From: Linyphia triangularis
Lineage: Eukaryota; Arthropoda; Arachnida; Araneae; Linyphiidae
Direction: 5' to 3'
Assembly: GCA_963978545.1 (NCBI GenBank)
Contig: OZ021730.1
Location: forward strand, 2,550,701-2,614,700
Length of the DNA: 64,000 bases
Below are positions 22,625 to 33,800 of this stretch, one piece after another (within the stretch, counting starts at the first letter, position 1; every line of letters starts with the position of its first letter). The translations under genes were made by a program, and so were the position numbers. The notes beneath the pieces are model-generated. The model had not been told where the DNA came from. It ran no database searches and was given only the letters and a program-made list of their open reading frames with translations.

Positions 22625-24244
22625 CAAGGCCACACTGGATTGAATCGAGCTCTATAAGGCTTTCTCCATGCCGCGACAGTTTTCAAAGGTTGCGAAGGAA
22701 ACAAGTTACTAGTTCCGTTTTCTCTCATTACGCAAGGGTGGCGCTGCAATCCAACCAGATTTGAAACTGCAAAAAAGTGATTTTAACACACTTGCCGTAA
22801 AGCAATTGGGCTGCAACTTGGCAGATAGATTCGATGCTGATGACAATATATTCTATAAAATTTTGGGAGCATTTTATCAAATGTCACTATCATTTAAGGG
22901 TCGCATTTAAAATACCAACTTTCCTTCATCCAATCACTCTGAAATTTAACAGGTTGATTTATTGTAGATAAAGTTGCATTGTATCATGATTTAGGAGGCG
23001 TCACTTTCACTAAAATGTCCCTTTTACGCACGCTTCTACCTTCAGAATATTACTTCTTGCCGTCATTGTAGATTCATTATCGATAGGGTTGCATTATACC
23101 ATGTTTTGAGGGGCTTTCACTGTCACCAAAAGTTTGCTTTTACACGAGCTTCTATCTTCAGAATACTAAAAAATCAATTTGTAGTCATTCAATTGGGCTG
23201 AAATTTGGCAGAGAGAATCGATGGCGCTAATGTTGCATTCTATCAAGTTTTGGGGGCTATCACTGTCACAAAACTCTTTTACGCCTGCCTCAATTGGCTC
23301 TTGGAATTACTAATATATATACTTTCTGTCATCCAATTGAACTCAAATTTTATAGGAGGATTCGTTGTCGATTGCATTACATCAAGATTTGGGGAATGTA
23401 ACATTCACTAAAAGGCCGATTTTACACGCGTTTCTATTGTCTTACTTCAGACTTATCAGCTCTTACTCTCGTTCTATAATCCAGATAACAAGCTGAATTC
23501 AAACATACTTATTTTGGCGATATTTAATAGCTGAAGACCTTGATAAAACTGAAGGTTAAATCTGTTTCTTGAGCAACATGTATGCTGTGTTGTTTGGGAA
23601 AACACTAGGAAGTATACCCTTTTTTAGTCTCTTTATCTTCAAACCTTCAACGTAATCATCAGATTTAAAATGCATATTTCAGACAACAGCAGAGCGACAC
23701 TTGTCAATAATGTGTTGATTGGCTCTGGAAATCACTTTTAATCATTCCTTTTATTGATCCGGATCCAATGGGAATTTGAGGTATTTAATATCTGCTCTCT
23801 TTCCAGAATATGAAGTATATCGTGGAAAACAACAGTTTACCATGTTTGGTTATAAATGTCTTACATCCACTCATCATCAATAATACCAGCCAACAGGCGC
23901 CGAAATTTATCACGCAGTTGCAAATAAAGACTGCTGAGTTATACAAAAAGAGGGAAATATATAAAAAGTAACAAATAACCACAGCTCGTAAAGCGGAACA
24001 TCGCCAGAAAAAAAAAGTTGAAATTTGTTAAGAAAAAGATTTAAAGTCGACAAAAATTCGCTAATCGCCAAACCCTCGCTAATTCACGAAAAATTGCTAG
24101 ATCTGACAGCCCTGACCAAACATCGAAAATAGCTACTACTGGTTGGGATGCAGCGGCACTAGTCCATTGCGGCTGTTTCCACTGTTAACTTGTCGCGGCC
24201 TGGAGAGTTCCTTACCACTCTCGTTTCAATCCAGTGTAGCCTTG
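22625..24244. mobile_element. Element with CAAGGC..ACACTGGATTGAA terminal inverted repeats
   Basis: The left end reads CAAGGCCACACTGGATTGAA. The right end, complemented, reads CAAGGCTACACTGGATTGAA, and similarity continues about 40 bp inward (a CCGCGACA block). The interior holds the degenerate minisatellite at 22790-23440 and no transposase frame, so it is non-autonomous. A related left end lies at 24430-24690. No clear target-site duplication. Confidence 0.65.
22790..23440. repeat. Degenerate tandem repeat, unit about 150-170 bp
   Basis: About four units, each reading roughly 'gtcatccaattgggctga', 'atttggcagatagattcgat', 'gcattctatcaa' then 'cactgtcac'. The same unit occurs singly at 42.55, 43.35 and 49.5 kb in RRP5 introns. 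Confidence 0.7.
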
Positions 24245-24429
24245 ACTATACATTAATGCATATAATTTGGTCGGCTCATATTGTTGTTTGGTAAAGTCAC
24301 CATGCCCAAGACTTTACTTTATGTTTGGGGTGCCACTTTTAACTGCCTCCCCGCCAAGTCCAAACTCTAGTTCTAAAGTTTGAAAATTGAAAAAACTCAT
24401 GGAACTGCAAAACGATCATTAAAAAACTA

Positions 24430-24690
24430 AAAATGTTACAAAATATCAATATATCGCCTGCCTCTAAATGCTCTAGGTAATGTCACGGAGGCACTGGATT
24501 TAACGAGCACAAAGGCACTGAATTTAACGAGCACAAAGGCACAAGATTTAACGAGCACAAAGGCACTCTCCAGACCGTAGCAATTTTCAAAAGTCTGAGG
24601 GTGCAGAGAAAACAGGTTGTTCGGATTTCTTCCGTGAAATAAGGGTAGGGCTGAAATCCGACCAGATTTGAGACTGCGATGTTGTAATAT
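24430..24690. repeat. Related terminal fragment with three 24-bp tandem units
   Basis: Positions 24491-24562 hold three 24-bp units of the form gcactg-atttaacgagcacaaag. The flank (24563-24690) aligns with the left end of the 22625 element at 'tttcaaa' and 'ccagattt-aaactgc'. On the minus strand the units read FVLVKS repeats; this is probably not a protein. Confidence 0.75.
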
Positions 24691-25059
24691 CATTCGTTTG
24701 GAAAATGGCTATTCCTATTACGAATTTTTTCATTTTTGTGTTACAAATACTCGGAATTATATGTAACAGTTTCATTTGAAAAAATTTCATTTTTCTTGTT
24801 CCAAAGCTTGGCATAAAGTTTGAGTCTTATAATTTTTCTGCAAGAAATAGTCTTTCTTCGAACATAACATTCTTTATATATTTATCGGATGTTAAACTTA
24901 AGTTAGAACTTAATATTAATCAAAATATTCTTTTTTAATCTTTTAATTTTATATTAACTTTAATACTATGTTGAACCACACGAAACATTATATTATTGAA
25001 ATACAAACTATTATTTTATTGAAAAAATGGCATGTATTACAATACAATTTAAAGAGAAA

Positions 25060-25266
25060 ATGCTGTGTGTTCGCTGTGGTTCGGTTGGTTGGTTGTTTTC
25101 AGATTATCTGGCACCGTCAGCAACACGAGGGCTATAATGCGCCGAAACATTCGTCATTAGACAAGCCAACATGCATTTACAAACACCCATGCCTAACACG
25201 GGACTCGAACCCGCAACCTCGAGGTCTAGAAGCTAGCACACTAACCACTATACCGTTTGGTCGGCC
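25060..25266 (-). repeat. tRNA-derived SINE (degenerate tRNA head plus body)
   Basis: The minus strand from 25266 begins GGCCGACC..ACGGTATAGTGGTTAGTG, an A-box-like D arm. A perfect B-box GGTTCGAGTCC follows, and GTTAGGC can partly pair with the 5' end. The acceptor stem has mismatches and the anticodon arm does not fold, so it is not a functional tRNA. The downstream body ends in an (AACC)n tail near 25083-25096, typical of a SINE. Confidence 0.65.
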
Positions 25267-25615
25267 ATTGTGGTTCGGAATCTACGTAAAGTTATAGGTG
25301 CAGGCTGATTATCATAAAAATAGGTCGTTGAGAGTACAAACCAACCAACCAATTGGTAATGCATTTTAGGGTGCTCAATATATCCTAAGTTTCCGTAGAC
25401 GTGAAATAAAGACTTAAAAAAGATGAGAAACGAATGTCATTAACACAAAGTTCTCTTCCCTTAACTATTTAGAGATTTGTTTCTTCTCCGTTGCACTTAC
25501 AAGAAAGAAAATGTAACATTTATCGAAAAACCTATCGATGTAACATTTCTTCTTCGTTTATAGTTGAGTCACGTCATTTGATCTTCATTGTGTTATGTTC
25601 AAATGTTAACTTATA

Positions 25616-26030
25616 TTTTGTACTTTGTATACATTTAATTTAGGTTATTTTGTTATCATATTTGGTTACTTATGTTTGCGTACTGTTGGTTTTTATAAAA
25701 TTTGTCAGCTTGCATTATGTATTGCATTTTTCCAGTATGATTGTCAAACGCCGTGTCAACTTTGTATATTGCATTGTATTATGTGCATTGTATTGTATTA
25801 TGTATGTTGTATTGTATTATGTATATTGTATTGTTTAATCCTGTAACTATTGTATATTGTGTGTATGATTCTGTAACTAAGCTATATTGTATGTATGATC
25901 GTGTAACTATCGTATGCAAATTATTTTTTATTTCTATATACGTGTATATATATATTTACTCGACCAACCTTGTTGGGCCTTGAGCCTGTTGTTGGTCTTA
26001 AAATTTGTATTTGTATTTATTTGTATAATA
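25616..26030 (+). repeat. CR1-like LINE 3' tail, copy B
   Basis: Inverted partner of 12962-13512. It includes the degenerate 'ttgtattatgta' minisatellite, then ccttgttgggccttgagcc and a ttgtatttgtatttatttg end. The two copies face each other across 12 kb. Confidence 0.65.
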
Positions 26031-26284
26031 CATACATAGCAAACCTGATAATATAACCCAGGAAAAACAAAGTTTTTAATATAAATCCTTTGTATGCATT
26101 GCAAATTTTGATTTTTCCTTAACATAGTTACGATTCTGTAAACAGCACGTGCTTGGTGTTTACATCTAATTTAAAATATCAAAAGCATTTCTATAAACAA
26201 AATATGAGGCAAAATACTTTTCAAAATTTATTTATTAAAAATGAAAGTCACACTCACATCTATATCCAAAAATGTATAATTTAT

Positions 26285-26325
26285 TCTGATTAAAACAATT
26301 TATTTATTTATTTATTTATTTATAA
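26285..26325. repeat. (TTTA)n microsatellite
   Basis: Short TTTA run next to the stop codon of the ORF at 26316-26699. Confidence 0.9.
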
Positions 26326-26699
26326 AATGCTGTTAAATTTAATAATTTGTTAAAGTTAAAAAGGTATAAAATGTAACTCTTGAACTCCGATCCGATAAAC
26401 AACAAACTTCTTGCTTCAATACTCGATTCACGAAGAGAACAGAAAACTTTTCCAATCTCTTCCTCCAATGTGTTAATGAAACGCGTTTCGGCTGCGACGT
26501 TGCCATACGAACCAATGGAATCCAATAGAGCCTTCTCTCCACGTAATGTGTAGCGAGGAAGCCAGATCAGCGATTTTCCGACTTCGGCTGCCCTTGAGAA
26601 TTTCTGCTTTAAAATAATCTCTAGAGGGAATTTTCGCAAGCTAATGGTACCATTTGAAGGCGAGAGAGTTATATTATTAGTTTGAAGTACTATTTTGTT
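26316..26699 (-). CDS. Exon-like ORF of unknown function (possible 3'-terminal exon)
   Basis: An open frame of 127 codons plus stop starts directly after a good acceptor on the minus strand (catttattttcag). It reads NKIVLQTNITLSPSNGTISL, then SRAAEVGKSLIWLPRYTLRG, then YGNVAAETRFINTLEEEIGK, then ESSIEARSLLFIGSEF. Residue use (charged, G, A, P, W) is protein-like and unlike random translation of this AT-rich DNA. The last 20 residues are low-complexity and the stop falls in a TTTA microsatellite. I do not recognise it. It could be the last exon of a minus-strand gene, a retrocopy, or transposon debris. No upstream exon was found between it and the RRP5 start. Confidence 0.4.
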   Translation of the reverse strand, partial: NKIVLQTNNITLSPSNGTISLRKFPLEIILKQKFSRAAEVGKSLIWLPRYTLRGEKALLDSIGSYGNVAAETRFINTLEEEIGKVFCSLRESSIEARSLLFIGSEFKSYILYLFNFNKLLNLTAFYK

Positions 26700-27634
26700 C
26701 TGAAAATAAATGTGAATATTTTAAACTCATTATCTAAAAAATCGTGTTTTTGGCACTTGAAACTTCGTGTAAACAGTGATAACAGAAACTTGATATCATC
26801 TTTTTGAAAAATGATTTGAGAATTCAAATCGGCATTAACTATTAGATGTTTTGAAACTCAATCAAATTTATTGGGGGAAAAAAATGAATTTTGCTAAATT
26901 TTTTAATGCAAAGATTTTTAGAAAAATTGCGTTTTTTTCTATTTTCAATGCTAAAAAAAAAATCTTATAAAAGTACTATTTATTCTAGAATCTAGATGGC
27001 GGTTCATAACATTAAGAATGATATTACGAACAATTTCCTACCATAATTTCTTTTATTGTCCCATAAAACTCGAGCAATCACTGTTCTAAAAATTTGCTAA
27101 TTATAACGAGTTAAAGGGTAATTAGTTACTTAATTTTTGAATAAAACTTAAACTTTTTTCATTTAAACATCAATACTATTTATGTAATTTTAATTTAGAA
27201 AAAAAAATGCAATTTTATAAATGATAAAAAAAATTCAAGTGTAATTGCGCATGATTATGGAAAGTGTGTGTGTGGTTGGGGGGGGGGGGGATTGTTGGGA
27301 AGTCGTATGTTTCCGGATGTAGGGATGCACTAACATTTTCGATCCTGGGCCACCACTGGGTGCTGTAGAACAGAGAAAAACCTGAAAAGTACAGTAGTCC
27401 TGATCCAGAAGCACTATACCAAAATGCTTGTTGACGAACCTTGTTGGGCTTTAAGAAAACACATTAAAAAGAAGACTCATAAAAAAAGTTACCAAGATTT
27501 AAGATTTCTGAAACAAAATATCATAGGCTTGCTGACGAATATTTCATAAAAATCAGAAAATAAAGAAATGAGAAAAAATGAGTATCACAGCTAATCGTCA
27601 TTTTTGTATTTTTAGTTTTAATAGCGAAATTAGC

Positions 27635-27640
27635 CACGTG
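27635..27640. promoter_or_regulatory. E-box CACGTG, about 105 bp upstream of the putative TSS
   Basis: CACGTG overlaps a CRE-like half site (CACGTGACGTA). E-boxes of this type bind Myc/Max or USF/Mitf proteins, and ribosome-biogenesis genes such as RRP5 are common Myc targets. Binding here is inferred. Confidence 0.5.
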
Positions 27641-27739
27641 ACGTATCTCTTTTTCACGTCTGACAATTGCAGTGGCTTATGACGTACAACATTTAAGGTT
27701 ATTTAAAATCTTAATTCGGCAGTTTAATTTGGCAGCAGC

Positions 27740-27748
27740 TCAGTCAGT
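27740..27748 (+). promoter_or_regulatory. Tandem TCAGT initiator-like element, putative RRP5 TSS
   Basis: TCAGTCAGT holds two overlapping copies of the arthropod initiator TCAGT, 90 bp before the start codon. No TATA box stands at the proper distance. Confidence 0.45.
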
Positions 27749-27779
27749 CGGAATGTTTGTTTTTAAATAACGAAAGCCT

Positions 27780-27785
27780 CACGTG
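27780..27785. promoter_or_regulatory. Second CACGTG E-box, in the putative 5' UTR
   Basis: A perfect CACGTG about 40 bp downstream of the initiator-like element. Confidence 0.45.
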
Positions 27786-27817
27786 TTTATTTTGGTGGAA
27801 TTGGTAGTTTATCCTTT

Positions 27818-27829
27818 ATGAAAAAATAA
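27818..27829 (+). promoter_or_regulatory. Minimal uORF (ATG AAA AAA TAA) one base before the RRP5 start
   Basis: The three-codon uORF ends at 27829 and the main ATG is at 27831. It could reduce initiation or force reinitiation at the main start. Confidence 0.45.
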
Positions 27830-27830
27830 A

Positions 27831-27866
27831 ATGAAGAGTAAATCTAAATCCATTGGGAATTCGGAA
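27831..27866 (+). CDS. PDCD11: RRP5 exon 1
   Basis: The first 12 codons (MKSKSKSIGNSE) are followed by a consensus GTAAGT donor. This start is chosen because it opens the frame continuing into exon 2 (phase 0) and gives the lysine-rich N-terminus expected of a nucleolar protein. An earlier ATG at 27818 is closed after two codons. Confidence 0.75.
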
Positions 27867-30800
27867 GTAAGTTTTAATCTTTGCATTTTCTTAAATGTTG
27901 ACAGTTTTTAAGCTTATTTGGTTGTATAAATAGACTACGGTTCAATTTTAAAAGACCTCGGACACCCAGACTGAATCAATTTCTTTGTACTTCAGGAGTG
28001 CTACAGTTCTTACGGATTTCTACTTTTTTAATCCTCACTGACACTGCAATGATCTCCAGAAAAGTGTGTTGTGTAAACTAACGCAAACTGTAAAATTACA
28101 CAAATTTGCTGTTCTGCGGATATAAAGGAACGGCCATTAGAAAGTGTTGCTAAGTTTTGTCTTAGAGTAAGGGACCATTGATAGTCTTTTTCTTGAAGGC
28201 CAAGTTGAGCCACACAGGGTTCGTACGCCTCCTGAAAAACTCCTGAAATTTGGTCTTTTTTTTATTATAAGGGCCCTTATAACTCCTGAAAATTGTCTTT
28301 CTACTCCTGATATTTCTTTTTATCTCCTTAAAAATAATCATCAAAGGGTAAAAAGATTAGTAAAACCTTAAACCGTTGTGGTTGTGTTTACTCGATAAAA
28401 CGTCTCTGAAATTCGAAATTCTTACTGTACTTCAGAGTATGCGCTTTGTCACTACAGAAGCTAAGAAAAACTTTCGGACTGTCCCAGAATATACCACGAT
28501 TCTCAGCAACCAGGTACATAGAGGGAAAACTATACTATTAGGCATGTATTTTTTTCCCCGTTAACTCCCGAAAAACTCATAAATTTTCATATCATAGATT
28601 TAGTATGAACCCTGGCCCACAAGTGTAGTATTGCTTGATAGCCAAACATGCAATCTTGATGGATCTCCGATTCAGTTGGCAGATTGTTATTTTAAATTAT
28701 TATTTTTATCCCAAATTTCTGATGTCTCTGAAATTATACCAATTCATAATTGGTTGAAAATTCAATTTTTTTTTAGTTGGTAATGGTCCCAAAAGCAGAA
28801 TAATATATAATGTTCTGCAACGGGACTTTTGACAGTTGCAAATGTTCTGCAGAAATTTTTTCAAAATTTCCAGTATGATATTAAAGAAAAAACCCCATAA
28901 AATTAATACTACACATTTATTACAAAATGATAATGACGAAAAAAACTATTTTTCCAAGGCATACATTCAAAATTTTAACTTTATCAATGACTTTGGAAGT
29001 TAAATATTTAGACATTGATACAGAACCGCTATATATAAAATGTTTGTGGTAAGTTGGTCCTTGCAAAGAAATGAGGGCTGCTTTAAGATGTTTTCTTAAA
29101 GATTTGTGTCCAGGTGGAGCACCATTTGAAAAAACATTCTTTTATCAGTTGTTCCAGCAGAAATATTGTCTCCATCAAAAACATTTGGTCACTTAGCAAC
29201 AATTTTATCAATTGTGGATCCCCAAGATTCACAAATTTCTTCTGAAATGGGCACAGAAAAAATAAAAACAAGAAATTTGATGAATCTGGGAATCTCTGTC
29301 TTCAGTTCTTCTATGACGTGCTTTAAAAGCTCTTTTGGCTGGGAAAAAGACTCACTACTCCTACACTCCTCAAGACATTTGTACACCCAATTATTAAAAA
29401 CAGTGTATTCAAAATACAATTCAGTAGTTTCTTTTGAATGTTCAATGAAAGAAAAAAAATTTATGAAATTAGGAAAAAGTTCCAAATCTTCTTCTCACTC
29501 ACAGGCATTTGTTCCAAACTTAAAATTGTTCTGCAAGGACTCTGATTGTTCTGCGACGTACGTCGCAGTTTTAGGCACTTTCTGCTTTCGGGGTAATGGT
29601 CAGTCATAAGTTTTGGTTGAGGCAACAAAAAAAAAATCTTTATAACATTCCTAGTGCATAAAGTTCATGTTTGATATTTATGTCTCTCCATCAATAAACA
29701 GTATGTTTGCTGCCACATTTTTATTTCAACTTAAACCGAAAAATGCTGTGTCTTAATTTTACTCCAATTTTAATAAATGGAATCCAAAAATTGCTAAAGA
29801 GGTTGTTTGCTGCTGCCCTTTTAACCGCATCATAAGTTAAGTGTTTGTACGCCTCCTGAAGTCAGCAATCTTTGTGTCTGTAGAGATTTTGTATTTATAA
29901 TTGAGTTAAAACTTTAAAAAAAAGTATTTAAAATCAATTAAATCTGAAAGAGTTTTTATTTAAATTTTCTCTTTAACAACTATACTTCAATATTTCTGTA
30001 AATATATTCAAGTGAATAACCTGTTTGTTTTCCTTCTAGAAACGCAAGCGCCAAAAGACTGCCAGAGTAGAAAATGAAACCCCTGAAAATCTCAAGGCCG
30101 AAGTTTTGGACATTCAGGTACCACAACCCGCTCATTGAAAATTTATGACACATGGTATTCTGACACATTTGGATACTAAATCCAAATATGAAATAATATT
30201 ATGACATTTCATTAAATTTTTAACGTAATTTAATTTTTTATTTTGTAAATGCAGGTTTTGCATTCTCCCTAAATTTCCTAATATCCCTTAAATTTTTGTT
30301 TCGCTTAAAAATTCCAAAATTTTTATTTAATATTAAAGCGTATGCAGCTTTCGTTGCGGCCGACGGGTCTCGATCGCGAGACCATTGGATCTCGAGAGAG
30401 ATACTTTACCGCTGTGCAAAAGAGTACTCCAGTGCACAGAAGTTTTATCTGTTATTTGAGGTCGCCATACAGCCTCCTCCCAGCGACGAAGGAGCGATAC
30501 TGATGTTCTGATTAACGCCTGATTGGAGTTGGAGGTTTGGGATGCTAGTTGCATCGTTGTGTCCGCTTGTTGCGGTGTTGCACGCGAGTTGCGTATGTGA
30601 TCGCTTGTTGCGATGTAGTGTCTCCTTTCAGAAGAGCCGATAGATTGCAGCATGATTCGTTTTAGTTCGGGTTATCAATAAAGCGTAAGGTAAGCTTTCG
30701 TTGTGCGAGCGACGTGATTTGATCCAAGGACCATTAGATCTCGAGCCAGATACTTTACCTCTGTGCAAAAGAGTACTCCGCTGCACAGAAGTTTTATCTG

Positions 30801-33800
30801 TTATTTGAGGTCGCCACAAATATGCTCTATAATTTCTTTAAAAAAATCAAAAATTCCCCAATTTTCCTCTAAAACTTGAAAAAAAATCCAGATAATCCTC
30901 TAGAGGAAATAATCTTTTCTGGGATTTTAATTATTAAATTTTTTGAAAATTGGCAGTTTTTTGCCAGTATTGAAACACATGCTTTGAAAAGAATGTCTGT
31001 GTTATGAGCCTTTGTTAGCTTTAAAAGATATATCCCCAAATTTTTTAAATTATCCCTAAAATTTTTAGAACTGTCCCTAAAATATATATATATATTTTTT
31101 TTTATTATAATTATTCCTAAATACATACTTAATTTTTTAGAAGACTCATTGCGCCCCCTGTTGGTGAACCCTTATGACCAATTCTTCGTGAAAGATTTTG
31201 ATATTAGCACTATGAACAAAGCAGCTGTTAAGTCATAGTCCGAGAGGCGACTGCAATTTTTGGACTTCATCGAACATCATTCTGAATTTTTAATAAAATT
31301 TAGAGAAAAGTGAGTAGATTACGAATCCACTGGTCTGCCGTGGAAAAAATGGCCGAAACTGATCAATAATCGACTTGGAATGAGTTGAACTAAAATCCGA
31401 TAGCCAAATATGTCATAACTTGCCAAAAATAGAACAAACTTATTCGTCTGCCAACCCACTTCATTTTGATTTTCAATGAGAAAAAGCGCAAACGATTTCT
31501 GATCTTTGGCTCGGAAAACTTATATCTTTTAAAAGTAAGCCAAATTGGCTACATCAATTATGTCATAAGTGACGTAATATTTTGTGCCAACTTGGCTCCC
31601 TTTTAATTGATACAAGTATACCTTCGCCAGATATCTGAATCGTCTGCAACCTTCTTAATTGAAAATTAAAGAGTGAGGGTTACCAAATAATAAAAAATGC
31701 TCATTATTTGGCAAGTTATGGCGCATTTGGCAATTGGATTTAGTTCAACTTATTAAAAGTCGATTTTTGACCAGTTTCGGCCATTTTTGCCACGGCAGAC
31801 CAGTGGATTCGTAATCTACTAACTTTTCTCTAACTTCTATAAAAAATTCAGAATGATGTTCGATGGGGTACAAAAATTGCAGTCGCCTCTCAGTCTATCA
31901 CTATTAAAGACATGATGTCTGAAATCAATTTTTTTAAGGTTCATAAAAAATATTATTTAGGTCCTTAAAAGTCATTGATTTTCATACTCTGATTTCAGTT
32001 AGGAATACACTGAATATTCGGTATTCGGCCATGAAGCCGAATACTTTTTTTTTTCTATTTATTGCCAATTTATTACTATTGCAGAATTCCACTCTATAGA
32101 AATATGATTTTCCTTTTATTATATAATTAAAACTTATAAGGGGCATCCACATCAGTTTTAAGATGTTTTCTTTTTCTTTTTTATGAATTTCTGGTAGTGC
32201 CAGGACCCTTAAATTTGTTCACAACATAAGATGTGTACATTTGAATAATTTTAAAGATACAATTACAGTTATTTTTGTTATGTAACCTTTCTGTGCCAAG
32301 ATAATTTTATGGCATAAAATATACCTATTTTTTATTATAAGTGGTAATCAAGACGAGTTTTATATTAAGCAATGAATCAGATATTCGGCCAAAATCTCTG
32401 TTCCGTGCATCAATTATTTCAATGGGAGCCTCATTACAGTTCGTTTTTATGCCTATTAAGAAGATGTTCTAATTTTTTTTTTCAAGATTCTGTTTTATTA
32501 CTAACACCGAGTTCTCTTTTTCCAGGGCTTACGTGAAGGCATGGTCCTTTTGGGATGTGTAACGGAAATCCGCTCTAATTGTTTGCTAGTTTCCTTACCT
32601 GGATGCCTCGTTGGGAAGGTCTCCCTCGGAAACATCTCCAGCAAGTACACCGAGACGATCATGCAATCTGGAGAGGAAGAAGCTCAAGCAGTAAGTTTCG
32701 TTTCCTCTAGAAAAATCTTCGAAAAAAAGTGTGTACCTTATAGACTGAGAGGTGGCTGCAATTTTTGGACCCCATCGAACATCATTCCGAATTTTTTATA
32801 GAAATTAGAGAAAAGTGAGTAGATTACGAATCCACTGGTCTGCCGAGGCAAAAATGGCCGAAACTGGTCAAAAATCGACTTTTAATAAGTTGAACTAATT
32901 CCAAATGAGCCATAACTTGCCAAATAATAAGCATTTTTTTTTTTTTGGTAAACCTCACTCTTTAATTTTCAATTAAGAAGGTTGCAGACAATTCAGATAT
33001 CTGGCAATGGTCTACTGGCCTATATTAAAAAAGAGCCAAGTTGGCAAAAAATATTACGTCACTTATGACGTAACTGATGTCGCCAATTTGGCTTACTTTT
33101 AAAAGATATAAGTTTTCCTAGCCAAAGATCAGAAATCGTTTGCGCTTTTTCTCATTGAAAATCAAAATGAAGTGGGTTGCCAGACGAATAAGTTTGTTCT
33201 ATTTTTGGCAAGTTATGACATATTTGGCAATTGGATTTTAGTTCAACTCATTCCAAGTCGATTATTGATCAGTTTCGTCCATTTTTACCACGGCAGACCA
33301 GTGGATTCCTAATCTACTCACTTTTCTCCAATTTCTATAAAAAATTTAGAATGATTTTCAATGGGGTCCAAAAATTGCAGTCGCCTCTCAAACTATTAAC
33401 AAAACTTTAATTGTGAAAAAATTATTTTTCAAATTTTTTTAATTTGTTAAACAAAAATACCTTTTGCTATATTTTTCTTCATCAAAAAGACAATCGCAAA
33501 GTTCTTTTTCTAAGATACCCATCACTATATTCTTGTCTGGTAAAAAGCTCCAAAGCATTATATTTCCTGAAATGGGATTTTAACCAAGTTTTCAATCAGA
33601 TTTTTGTTGAAATACACATTTCCATTTATTACCCTGTGGATTTTAGATGTTAGATTAGATGTGATTTTAGATTAAAATATAACTTCTGAATTTTAAAAAA
33701 GTGACCATTTTCAAAATGCTATATATACTTAAAAAAATCCAAAATTAATGTCCATTGCCTGTTTATGTCAAAATTCAAGTTTCCTAATAATATCTCCCCC

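Noticed and set aside
25191..25266. Functional tRNA gene on the minus strand
   Set aside because: The B-box is perfect, but the acceptor stem has mismatches, the anticodon arm does not fold, and a SINE-like body follows.
30333..30819. ORFs WRPQITDKTSVHWSTLL and similar in the miniature LTR elements
   Set aside because: The same peptide arises in each repeat copy from non-coding LTR-like sequence, and frames end within the repeats.
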